In this document: positions 1 through 9,612 of the stretch, one piece after another
Layout: each line of letters begins with the position of its first letter
Position numbering within the stretch: the stretch's first letter is position 1
Assembly (NCBI GenBank): GCA_030248295.1
Contig: JASANH010000838.1
Span: forward strand, 992,001 to 1,056,000
Direction of reading: 5' to 3'
DNA: 64,000 nucleotides
Origin: Mesodorylaimus sp. YZB2_4
Taxonomy: Eukaryota > Nematoda > Enoplea > Dorylaimida > Dorylaimidae
Translations under genes and position numbers: made by a program
Notes under the pieces: model-generated
Database searches by the model: none
Told to the model about the DNA's origin: nothing
Seen by the model: the letters and a program-made list of their open reading frames with translations, nothing else

Positions 1-324
1 TAAAACAGGCGTGTGTCGCCCCGAGGCCATAAACAGAAATTTATGATTTACCCTTGAACACCACCAAATACAGCAAAATCATGTTCGTCACGGGGCTTAC
101 TTCATACGGGGTAATCACCAGCACTGTACTTATGGTCCAATGCGTTGAAAAAAGTAACAGCGATACGGATAGGCCTTATGGCAGACGCAAACAGGCTGGT
201 ATGCTCGCAGTGCACGTATAAATAGCAAATTACCCATTCCCAACTATGACTATGTGAGTGTACTTACAATGGCAGAACAGTATTCCTTGCCTGAGATCAT
301 TGAAAGCGATGAGAAAGACCAGTT
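1..324. other. left-edge sequence, no gene seen
   Basis: I see no supported coding exon here. It lies downstream of the minus-strand deiminase-like gene and probably holds its 3' UTR. Confidence 0.4.
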
Positions 325-1509
325 TTAGTTTTCTTTGACTTCCGCCTGCTTCGGAGTGGCATGTTGTACTTTGAATCGATCATCAGCACCCTTTCTGGCC
401 AGCTCGACCAACTGATCAGCCATTTTCCCTCTCACCACCCATGTTAGGCTTCTCAGACTGGCCCCCATGTGACAAATCTTCCTAGGCATTTTGATAGGCA
501 CCACTTGACGTCTCGTGTTTACCTGAGCCGTTTCCAAGGCCAGTTTGTCCATCATGGTACTTTGACCCATCAACCAATTGTCCGGGTCGTTGCCAAATAC
601 GGGCATATATACGAAGTGATCCGTGCGTACAAGACTCGTGTACAGTCCACATACGCCCGTTCGATTTTTCCACGTTTCCTCTGCGAAGTGGGTTGGAATG
701 TCGACTAGTTTGACTTCGTCGCGGAAAAATTTCTTGACCGCTTGTTTGAGAATGTCCAAGTTCTCCGGGTGCATCGGTGACGAGAAGGCCAGCATGTCGT
801 CATCGATAAATGCCAACCAATCGTCCATCCTAATTTCAGTCTCGTTGTCGCCTAGTGGATTTGTGTCGTTAAACCATTCGAGCGGTGCCACAGATTTGAA
901 GGTGTTAGCCAGTTGGCTATTCATGACCCATTCTTGCAATTTATCGCTATTCTGAGCGTAGGCTTTCTTATTTATGATTGCCCTATTGTGCCCGTTGTCT
1001 ACTACTTCCGATCCTTGAAGTATAATTGTCGAATTCTTGTCGTATTTGAGATGACTCTGTTTCAAAAAACGGAGCATACTGCGATCGATTTGAGCCGCTG
1101 CATATGAGTCCACTCCGACTGGAGAATAGCGGAACTTGACAGTTTCTCTGACGCCCATCGGAGCAAAGTTGCGCAGGAAGATATCGTAGATGTCAGCTTC
1201 CAATACTACGTCTTGAGGCAGTCGCTTGCGGATTTCATGGCTGCGACCGAGTAGGAAGGGGATGGTGTAGCGGTCAGCCAACACGATCACATTGTCCTTG
1301 CCCACGATGCCATTGGCTGTATCGATATCGAAATTGATTAAATCGTAGAATTTTTCGCGGTAGAACACGTCCCACATGCTTGGGGCCGCCAGGACGACCA
1401 GTGGCCGCCCCATCTCATTGCTGTATCCAGCTGATGCCATCGGATCGACCATGGCCAGCAAGCAGAAGATGAAAAGGGCGCAGTAGAAGGACGGAAGAGA
1501 GAAAAACAT
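325..1509 (-). CDS. secreted agmatine/peptidylarginine-deiminase-like protein, probably inactive
   Basis: A 394-aa intronless ORF. Residues 1 to about 26 form a hydrophobic signal peptide, so the product is probably secreted or lysosomal. The pattern follows the bacterial/fungal guanidino-modifying deiminase fold (PAD_porph, agmatine deiminase). There is a segment like W-x-R-D near 'FLRNFAPMG', an 'LQGSEVVDNGHNRAII' segment like the usual GGN motif, and a C-terminal 'GASLRSLTW' in the place of G-G-x-x-H-C-x-T. Active members use the Asp, His and Cys of those motifs. Here the Asp of the first motif is Asn, and His/Cys appear as Arg353/Ser354, so catalysis is doubtful. The lack of introns, unlike nearly every neighbour, and the family's patchy animal distribution suggest old horizontal transfer or retroposition; this is inference. 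The family call is fairly sure, the substrate unknown. Confidence 0.7.
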   Translation of the reverse strand: MFFSLPSFYCALFIFCLLAMVDPMASAGYSNEMGRPLVVLAAPSMWDVFYREKFYDLINFDIDTANGIVGKDNVIVLADRYTIPFLLGRSHEIRKRLPQDVVLEADIYDIFLRNFAPMGVRETVKFRYSPVGVDSYAAAQIDRSMLRFLKQSHLKYDKNSTIILQGSEVVDNGHNRAIINKKAYAQNSDKLQEWVMNSQLANTFKSVAPLEWFNDTNPLGDNETEIRMDDWLAFIDDDMLAFSSPMHPENLDILKQAVKKFFRDEVKLVDIPTHFAEETWKNRTGVCGLYTSLVRTDHFVYMPVFGNDPDNWLMGQSTMMDKLALETAQVNTRRQVVPIKMPRKICHMGASLRSLTWVVRGKMADQLVELARKGADDRFKVQHATPKQAEVKEN

Positions 1510-1588
1510 TTTGGCAACCGCAGCACTTTTGCTCTTTGCGAATGGCCACTAGGAGAAATGCCGTACCAAGTACCAGCTGATGCTGGTC

Positions 1589-1595
1589 TTTTATA
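1589..1595 (-). promoter_or_regulatory. TATA box of the deiminase-like gene
   Basis: The minus strand reads TATAAAA, 80 bp upstream of the ATG at 1509. A start site about 30 bp downstream would leave a short 5' UTR of roughly 50 bases. Position and orientation fit a core promoter for the intronless gene. No experimental evidence is available. Confidence 0.5.
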
Positions 1596-2972
1596 GTGTG
1601 GAGAGGAAAAGTGAACGAGGTCTTGCGTGAACCATTTTGAGCTGGCAAAAACTGACCTGTGTCATGACTCGACCCTGTTTTGAGCCCTGGCCATTGCCGA
1701 AAACTAATTCTCGACGTGCTCGGCTGGCGGGAACGAAATGAGAGCAGTAGAGCGAGGATGCGCGAGAAAACAATACTAACGTGATGGAAATGAGAATTCG
1801 GGTGGATGTTCTAAATCGAGACTGTCTGCCCGCCTGTGCCAACACCAGTATCACTTTTCCTGCCTACTTTACATCTCGTGCATAGCCTAAATTGGCCAGC
1901 CCACCTTCGTTACCGCTCCCGTCTGCGACCTTTCTTTACCGTGATGTTCTAAATGCAATTGTCTTCCAGATCGCAGTGAAACGATGGCCGTCATATTTCA
2001 GCAGACCAAAATGATGTGCCATGCGCCTATGTCTTCGGCAGAATTGGAATTCGAGGCCAAACATTGTTCCCCGAAGCCCGCGGGCACACGTGCGGTTCCA
2101 ACCACTGTAATGTGCAGAATCTTTATTTTGGGCCTCTGTTGTCTCAAGTGCAGTTATGTGATTGCAAGACTTTGTATGGTGTGTCGGTTGTATGAGAGCG
2201 TGGACGGCGCTGCAATGCTCACGATCAGACATTAGTGCGGGTACTGGGCACTAATGTCTGTGATCTGAGTTTTGAGAATATTGGGAATTGAATCATAATA
2301 ATCAGCAATAGACAGTGTACAGGCCATACATACAGCAAGGAGGGTAGCCACGAGGCTATAGTAAGCAGCACCAATACCAACATGCCAACCTTACTTCCAA
2401 CATGAATTGTAATAGAACAATTTGCGACCTCCAGCCTTGGCTGCTCTCAACATGAGATAAGTAAGATATATTAAACCAGAGATATTAGATAATTTTCATT
2501 CAGAGATGCAGCAGTTCTATATTGATGAATCAGATGTTCGAACTTTGCATCCACGCCAGAAAAAGAGCAACCTGTCGATCTATCGATTCGAAAATTTAAC
2601 AGCGGGCAGATAAATAAGGGCCACTGTGATAAGAGTTTGTACAGAATCGCCCGCTTTTACCCCCTCGGAGCACTCCAAGAGCTAATACACATTTCGGTGT
2701 AGTTCACTTAAGGTTCAAATCCTATTTTCTAGATTTTGCCTCCACAGATAATTTGGTAGAGGAGAAAAGGGAAGTCGCGCCACTATTAACAAATGCATGC
2801 GAGGAGCCGCGTTCAGGCATGGAAAAAAGAAGTACCAGAATGAAGTGCATCATGTTGTCTATCTACAATTAGCCTGGCAGCGAACATCAGTAAGTCGAGG
2901 GGCAGTGTGCTGATACACAAAACAGGGAGACGCGCAGCAAGGAATCGTAAAACACGCTTTACACTCCCGCAG
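1596..2972. other. intergenic region between divergent genes
   Basis: This region separates the minus-strand deiminase-like gene from the plus-strand MSP-domain gene. Short open frames occur on both strands, but none has recognisable similarity or splice-supported structure. It probably contains both promoters. Confidence 0.4.
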
Positions 2973-2980
2973 TTTATAAG
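2973..2980 (+). promoter_or_regulatory. TATA-like element upstream of the MSP-domain gene
   Basis: The sequence TTTATAAG lies about 110 bp before the ATG at 3088 and is followed by a pyrimidine-rich stretch. It is a plausible but weak core-promoter candidate. Confidence 0.3.
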
Positions 2981-3087
2981 TCCTTTTTCTTGGCAGCGCA
3001 GCCATTCGAGTCGTCATCGAGTGCTCGTGCGGTCGGTTTGCAAGTCGAGTCTCGTTGGAGAAGCAGGGCGACCAGTACGGTGTCGGA

Positions 3088-3653
3088 ATGGCCGATTTGA
3101 AAGTGGATCCACCCACCGCCGTCTTCAATGCTCCGTTCGCCGCGGCCCGTTCAACGCACACGGTGACGAATGGAGGCGGCGCCCGCGTCACCTTCAAGGT
3201 AAGTGACTTCGATCTTCGATCCTTGGGTGGGCTGCAGGGATTAGAACTGATTTTTTGTTGATCGATACGATACTAAGCTCGTTCCCTTTTTAGGTCAAGT
3301 GCACGCACCCCGATCTGATATTGGCGAATCCGGTCTTCGCGGTGGTCGATGCAGGACAAAGCGCTGCTCTGAATCTGCACGGTCGATTCAAGGACGCCCC
3401 GGACCCGAAGCAGGCCTACCGCGTCTACATCCAGTACGCCGAAGCGACTCCCGACATGGCTCCGGGCGATGACCAAACAAAGCTGCGCCAAGGCTGGGCC
3501 AACATCAAGACTCCGAAGACGCACAAGCTCACCGTCAGTTTCGCAGGCGAAGCCCCGCCAGCCGCCGATGCTCCGCCTCCCGCTGAGCCACCGCCCGCTG
3601 ATGCTGCCCCACCAGCCGATGCTCCGCCGGCCGATGCCCCGCCTGCTGAGTGA
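3088..3653 (+). CDS. major-sperm-protein-domain protein with Pro/Ala-rich tail
   Basis: Two exons, 3088–3198 and 3294–3653, joined in phase 0 through a 95-bp GT–AG intron, encode 156 aa. The start is the first ATG in frame. Residues from about 5 to 110 form an MSP-type immunoglobulin-like domain. Recognisable parts are a V-D-P-P start, a T-N-N-G-G-like 'THTVTNGGGARVTFKVKC' strand pair and 'NPVFAVVDAGQSAAL'. This resembles the small nematode sperm-specific (SSP/MSP-domain) proteins of sperm cytoskeleton or cortex; exact partners are unknown. The last 35 residues are an imperfect P-A-D-A-P-P repeat, probably a flexible or adhesive tail that such proteins do not usually carry. The domain call is firm; sperm expression is inferred from the family. 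It is one of the main reasons for calling the organism a nematode. Confidence 0.85.
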
Positions 3654-4273
3654 TCGATGACGCTGTGATCGGCTCTGGCCTGCTGTCTTCTGTTGAGTGC
3701 TGCGTTCTGTCGTGCTGCGAACCATGTCGTAAATGAGATGAAAAAATGAGTGAAAAATGGACTGGGTGGTAGAGAGAGACACAGATGGGCGAACAAGCAA
3801 TAGATGATACGTCTCAAGCCACAGGTTCGATAAGCAGCGAATTGGCGCTCGTTGTAAATGCATAACAGCAATCAAAGCTGCACAAGACGGGCGCGATGCT
3901 CGTTTGCGACAGCTGAATCTGAAGAGCATCGTCAAAGCACCCACCCTCTGACGACGGCACCCGTAAAGTACCTTGACTAGGAGATGCCTTGACTGCGTTC
4001 CAATTGGCAGTCACGTCGACCAGCCAGTTTTGATAAGCCACGGTGGGCGATCGAGGACCCGTATTGTAATTGTAACAACTATTTTATTCGAGGATATACC
4101 AGCCTCTAACCCAGCACGCATTCTACCCTGACAATGCAAAAATGACAAATCAAAACAATCACATAATCGTCACGAAACGGCAAAGACGATCACAATTTCG
4201 ACCTGAAATCATGAAGGGTACAAAGATTGGCCCCGAGGACTACGCGCACAGGCAGCCACGCAGATAAGAGTTA
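3654..4273. other. convergent intergenic spacer, no gene seen
   Basis: This holds the 3' ends of the plus-strand MSP-domain gene and the minus-strand BPHL gene. Open frames on the minus strand overlap the MSP coding exon in antisense and show no conserved motif. Confidence 0.4.
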
Positions 4274-5493
4274 TTACTGCATCGGCTTGGACAGGAAATG
4301 CTGGACCATGGTATTGAACTTGTCAGCGAACTTCAAGTGAAGGTTGTGCTTCCCTTCAGGCAAGATTGTCAGCCTGAAACAGATTTAGCACAGCTACAGC
4401 CTCACTCCCTGTCGAGCATGGCCAAACGCGTACTCGGAATCGGCAACATTCTTAGCCAAATAGTGACAATGTTCTTCGGGCACCAAGGGGTCCTGCAAAC
4501 CATGAATAATCAATGTTGGACACCGAATGTTCCTCACGTCGTCCATGCACAAGTCGCCGTCAGGTGTTTCGGCATGGAATCTAAAAATAAGCCAAGCACT
4601 TGCTAAAGTATTTCCTCAGTACTAAAAACAAGAAATTACCTTTTCCACGCAACCAACCAGTCGGCCCACAATTTCCGAAAGTACTCTTCCCCGTACATAG
4701 CGACAAAAGGCGCTTTCATTCGGTCCGACCACTTGGATAAATCCGAGATGGCTCAAGCCACGAAGGCAACGAGCTCAGACTGTGCTGGGCAGGCGAAGTA
4801 AAGTATCAGAGATGGCTTACCTTCGCACAACTCCACGTCCTTCTTGGTGACATACGCACTGGCACCAAAGACGATCAATCGTTGAACATGACGTGAGTAT
4901 TTGGCCGCCAAGATCAGAGCCGTTATGCCGCCGTCACTCCAGCCAACCAACGAGTAGGAGGCGTTGAGTCCCAGTTTCTGCAAGATGTACCCAAAGTATG
5001 CTGGTGCAAGTCATATATGGCTTCAATTTTCTTACCGTAAGCATCAATTGATGAGCCATATCAGCATCACGACGGTAAAAATTACCATTGAAGTTTCTGT
5101 CAGGGGGCCGACTGCCCCCATAACCAGGTGGATCCCATCCGATCAGCGTGAACCGTTGACGATCGAAGCCATCGAGCTGAGGTTGAAAGTCGGTCTTGTA
5201 GCTACCTTAAAGGGTGTCTCAGGTCACTCAATGCCAGACAACGTTAGTCTTACCTAGCGCTCCCGGCAACAATAAAACGTGATGAGGCCCATTTCCAACC
5301 ACAGTATAGGCAATTTTTTGATCCTCAATTAACACCGTCTCTTCTTTGGCCGAACTCGCCATCTTCTGTTTCATGGATCTGAAGAGCACCCATCACATGC
5401 ATTCCTTGCCATGTTCGGAATACAAATCACTTACATCTTGACCCATCCACCAGCTATGCAGAGCGCGCGGTACCCGTTCCTCGCCGCTAGCAT
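4274..5493 (-). CDS. BPHL: valacyclovir hydrolase / biphenyl hydrolase-like (BPHL) alpha/beta hydrolase
   Basis: Seven exons (5435–5493, 5254–5378, 5036–5205, 4821–4977, 4640–4751, 4434–4580, 4274–4373) give 289 aa, close to the 291 aa of human BPHL. BPHL is a serine hydrolase that cleaves small alpha-amino-acid esters and thiolactones, usually mitochondrial. The fold is visible in order: 'HVLLLPGALGSYKTDF', a 'GWDPPGYG' strand, the nucleophile elbow G-W-S-D-G-G (Ser132), 'GASAYVTKKD', the acid in 'QDPLVP' and the catalytic His in 'PEGKHNLHLKF'. The first exon encodes a short basic N-terminus consistent with a mitochondrial presequence. The start is the only ATG that continues in phase into exon 2. 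The gene begins 155 bp after the PUS3 stop on the same strand, so the two may share a transcript. Confidence 0.92.
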
Positions 5494-5648
5494 ACTCGCC
5501 ACCCCCACCTGAAGCAGTGCTCTAAACCAGCTAATTTTTTAAAGGCCACGAAACAAGGGCACAAATGCGAGCACAGTCAAAGCACTAGCTCAAAACTTAT
5601 CGAAGTTTTATTTGACAACAAATCATTACTAATCCACTGCCGTACTGC

Positions 5649-7755
5649 TCATCCACTATCACTTATATTAGAGGTCTGATCTTTAGATTCCTCTTGTTCT
5701 TTCTTGGCTTTCCTAGCATCGCATTTCGCTTGCATCTGTTCCATCGACGCTACAATAATGGAAAATTTTAAATTAGTCAAAACAGGCAACTCTAAGCCAC
5801 TCACGGCCAGTTGGACGTCGAAGCAGATTCACGTATTTACCGCGCCTTTGGTCGGGAATAAGTGCATTAGCTTGTTCAATAACCGCAGGAAATGTGGGAT
5901 CGTCTTCGGCTGCTTCGCGAGCTAAATCTTCGCACATGCTTTTCAACATTTGTGTTCTAAAAAGACAAGACTGAACGGAAGATTGGTGAACAAGACTATC
6001 AAGCTTACTTGACCGACATCTCCAACCACTGTCGTTGCAAATGACCAAGCAGTATCTTCCTGGATACTCTGTCCCAATGCCACTTGACGTCACCAAATTG
6101 ACAATTATACAGTATCAGTGGTATCTCTGAAAAGAGCACCTGGATCTGGTAACTGCATGACCAGATATCCAGGAGCCCCTGGAAATCTGGATTACTGATG
6201 CGCCTTGACTGCTGTCCTGCAGGCACCTCGAAGTGTGTACAACAATCTTAAATATGACAAATTACAAACGTACCAGATGCAGGAGCATACTGCGGCTTCC
6301 TCGGACAGGTTTCGACGTCGAGCAACTTAGTGATGATGTCGGGTTCTTCTTTGCCTTGTCCGATATGGACCAGTACGCTCACCATGTTACGAATTTGGTG
6401 CCACAAGAAGGCTGGTGCACTAATGGTCAGGACGTACATATCGAATGGGTCGTTCCTAAATGACAAACGAGATCAGAGCAAAAACTAAGAGAGGGGCCGA
6501 TATTTCTTACCCCGTACTATTTTGATCGGCCAGATCAATGGTGACTGCCGTAATATCTCGTAAAGTTGTTTTAATTTTATTCTTGGACAAATCAAGCCGA
6601 CAAAAATTTCGTAAATCATGTTTTCCAACGAAAAGCTGGCCAGCGGTCCGCATAAGCTGAAAAGATACAGTGTATTGTCATACTGACATTACAGTAGAGG
6701 TCAAGAGTACGCAGCTGTACATAAGCAACATTCACTTACATCAATGTTTAGATCAGCCTTCGCAAAGAAGTACTTGTATGTCCGCTGACGACAATCATAG
6801 CGAGCGCTAGTGTTGATGGGCACGGCTGCCCAGGCCAATACTCGAATATCGCTAGGCAGCACCCGGTTCAGCATTTCGACGTAATTGAGCTCGTAGGTCT
6901 GATTTGAGGATGTGGTACACGGCGAGTAGCCTTCTGGAACGAAGACACCTTCGCCTTCACTGATCAACGAACGAACATCCAGCGAAACTACCTGAAACAA
7001 CACATTGACTGTGAGTGATCTGGGCTGGACAAAGTTGATCTTATCGTCACACACAGGGTTACAAAGACCAGTTACGCTGAGAATCCCACCACTTCACACG
7101 GATCCAGCGAAAAATGTGAAACTGAAGTCTATGGGGCAAGACTTTATGCAAGACCCTCATCGAACATGATGGATGGCCGTATATTTGAGAAGATATCACG
7201 GAGAGCGGTGGCCTCAAAAACATTCCAGTCGTAGATCAAGTCGAGGGGCTTCTGCCTCGTCTAAAGGTGCATATCGAGCGGCCGCTGAGGCAATCAAATA
7301 CAACACCATCTCCAGAGGTCAAACGCAACCTAGTACACTTTGACAGACGAAAAGCCAGCCTTTTTTCAGTTTCCTTGTTGCCCAATACCAGTAATCCTCC
7401 AACAGCCTGGGGCGCCTTCCACATGCACTCACCTGGCGAAAAGCACTGACTCCCTTATCAGTCCGTCCGCATCGTTGATAATTGGCCGTTTCAATCGATT
7501 CCACTAATTTGGTCTTGATTAGAGCCGTGTACAACGACGCCTCGACCGTATTTGCTACTTCTGGCTGGAATACCAACCCGCAGTAATCCCAGCCCAAGTA
7601 ACTGACCATCAGCAGAACGCGTCTCTTGCCATACCTAAAACGACTGAATCCATTCCTGCACTCACAATCAAAAACACTTACCGTTTAAAATCAAATTCCC
7701 TCGTCACTTTGCATTTCTTCCTCGAAGGCTCTGAACTTTCTTCAGGCTCGGCCAT
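5649..7755 (-). CDS. PUS3: tRNA pseudouridine(38/39) synthase, PUS3/DEG1 type
   Basis: Eight exons (7682–7755, 7433–7634, 6740–6991, 6511–6656, 6274–6455, 6009–6126, 5805–5956, 5649–5749) encode 408 aa. PUS3 belongs to the TruA family and isomerises U38/U39 in tRNA anticodon arms. The catalytic motif C-G-R-T-D-K-G-V-S-A-F carries the essential Asp at about residue 84. 'NRVLPSDIRVLAWA', 'ARYDCRQRTYKYFF', 'AFLWHQIRNM' and 'EIPLILYNCQFGDVKW' are also conserved and separate PUS3 from PUS1. The C-terminus is charged and shorter than in vertebrates. An in-frame upstream ATG at 7863 (or 7824) would add an Arg-rich, mitochondrial-presequence-like extension; the ATG at 7755 is chosen for its similarity to the usual start. 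NUS1 lies 463 bp upstream and BPHL 155 bp downstream, all on the same strand. Confidence 0.93.
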
Positions 7756-8218
7756 TGTTGCTGGAGCGAAAAACTGCCGAATGTTCCGAATTGGTCTTGC
7801 GAATAGACCACGCTGGAGCCACATGCGCCTCGCTTCTTCCCGCACTGTCCGACAAAACCACACAACAGCAAGATCCTAAACCGGATTTTCTCTCACACTG
7901 CTCCTAATCTTTACAAAAAGTAAGTTTGCACAAAAGCAACGGAAGATAAAACGAAGTAATCCATCAAATCATAAGTTTACTCTAGGATCGCAGAGTTGAA
8001 AGGCCAGTATAGTCAAATCAACAAAGTGAACATCCCATATAGCCATCACAACGTCTCATCACCATCCCCAATTCCTAATAATACTCGTACAAAACCCAAT
8101 TCGTAACATCTAACGAGAAACAAAGAAATAATTTCTAATTTCAACCACCAGTCTCCATTGGTGACTGCACGGAATAGTGAATAATCTTGGTTAATGCAGT
8201 GGAAGATCGAGACCTGGA

Positions 8219-9040
8219 TTATTTCCCAAATCGTCTATCTCTCTGCGAATACATTTCCAAGCATTCCAAGAAGGCCAACTCGTTCACGTCGCGGTGTCTG
8301 CCCAATTGCACAACCTCCGCAACTCGTAAGGCCAAGGGCGGGTAGCCGCATGTCGAATCGCCCACACTAGCAGCTCCGAATTCGATCAGCAAATCGGGTG
8401 CACTAATCCCAGCTTCATTGACCAAATATTCATCCAATGCCATACCAAAATCTTTAGCTGTTTTCGATCTTGCATCGAGACGACCCGCCGTAACATCAGA
8501 TCCAAAAGAACGTGAAGCTTCGACAATTGCACGTCGACCCGCCTTCCAATCCAAAGTCACAATATCTAACGTCCTAGTCGGAGTTCCATTTTTCGTTTTC
8601 TCATCCACTTTCTCATAACGTGCGCCATTGACTATTAGTTGCACATGATCCAAGCCATTCTCCTTGTCCGCAATATATGACCATACCAAATCAGACAGTA
8701 TCTTAGTATTTGCCGATCGCGCCACTACACCCAGCCAATCGTAAACACTGACCTTCTCCACTCCGTATCGACCGCACCAAAACACCAATCGCGCCAAATC
8801 GGCCAAACTGACGCTCTGTTCATCTCCATCCTTTCCATAGTCACTTATCGAAAATGCCACATGCCCAGGCAGTCGATCCAATACGAAACGTCGTTTGGGT
8901 ACGAACTTATGCAGGAACAACCAAATGTAATGTAGCGACCAGTCTTTGACACGAAGCAAGTGAACAGCCCATGATCGAATGCGACCCGCCATCGATACGA
9001 TCGTGGCCAATACGAACAATAATACTCTATGAAGATCCAT
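8219..9040 (-). CDS. NUS1: dehydrodolichyl diphosphate synthase accessory subunit NUS1 (Nogo-B receptor)
   Basis: A single-exon 273-aa protein. An N-terminal hydrophobic helix (about residues 5–20) anchors it in the ER membrane. The rest is a degenerate cis-prenyltransferase fold. Family features include 'LPGHVAFSIS', 'LADLARLVFWCGRYGVEKVSVYD' in shorter conserved pieces, 'PDLLIEFG' followed by 'CGYPPLALRVAEV', and the C-terminal R-x-G motif in 'RRFGK', the part NUS1 contributes to the active site shared with DHDDS. The complex makes dolichol precursors for N-glycosylation. The length and the RxG ending match functional orthologues. No intron is evident. It sits between USP24 and PUS3 on the same strand with ordinary spacers. 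Confidence 0.88.
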   Translation of the reverse strand: MDLHRVLLFVLATIVSMAGRIRSWAVHLLRVKDWSLHYIWLFLHKFVPKRRFVLDRLPGHVAFSISDYGKDGDEQSVSLADLARLVFWCGRYGVEKVSVYDWLGVVARSANTKILSDLVWSYIADKENGLDHVQLIVNGARYEKVDEKTKNGTPTRTLDIVTLDWKAGRRAIVEASRSFGSDVTAGRLDARSKTAKDFGMALDEYLVNEAGISAPDLLIEFGAASVGDSTCGYPPLALRVAEVVQLGRHRDVNELAFLECLEMYSQRDRRFGK

Positions 9041-9612
9041 GTTCGATTTCCACGTCTAGGAAAGTTTCCTAGAAACCTAAAACCAAACGCACCCTCGCTT
9101 TCTCGTGAAAAGCCGTGACGACAAACCAATAACACAGCTCGGACACCGAGATTTCTCCACCATCATCCAACCTCTTCCATAAAATCCTTTACTCCTCCTA
9201 GCATTGCACAATTAGCAGTGAGGTTATTCCCATATTAGTCCATAGTCCTTAGCATTCATTTAATAAAAATACAAGGATAACAGGCATAGGCTGCACAATA
9301 GTCTGTTAACGCAAGTCCAAGTTACACTTTTAGAAAACGAATGATTACCTGTCAACAAAACACTATCAATACAAACCTGGTCAAACTCATTCAATACACA
9401 TCGCATAAACCTGCTACCTGTTACAACACATGTAAACCTAACCCAAGGCTAAGGCACAAAGGCTTTGCAATAGTTAGGCGGTCTTGAGCACCTCCTCATT
9501 TGTCAGCGCCTCCCCGCAGTCTTAAAACCCAATTACATACACAATAATACCTAATATCTCTGCGAGTATTCTCCACTGTAAAGACTGTACCTATCGCATA
9601 ATATGTCCGGGA
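9041..9612. other. spacer between USP24 and NUS1
   Basis: This 572-bp AT-rich interval follows the USP24 stop and precedes the NUS1 start on the minus strand. It presumably holds the USP24 3' UTR and NUS1 promoter. I see no exon in it. Confidence 0.4.

Noticed and set aside
2712..2722. GGTTCAAATCC, like a tRNA T-loop
   Set aside because: The flanking bases do not form a five-pair T stem or an acceptor stem, and no anticodon arm is found upstream.
3425..3944. Minus-strand frames of 148 and 223 codons across the MSP gene
   Set aside because: They are antisense shadows of the repetitive Pro/Ala-coding exon.
6128..6226. Extension of PUS3 exon 6 upstream ('PAGQQSRRISNPDFQGLL')
   Set aside because: It cannot be joined in phase to exon 5, while the acceptor at 6127 restores the conserved 'SEIPLILYNC' sequence; it is intron.
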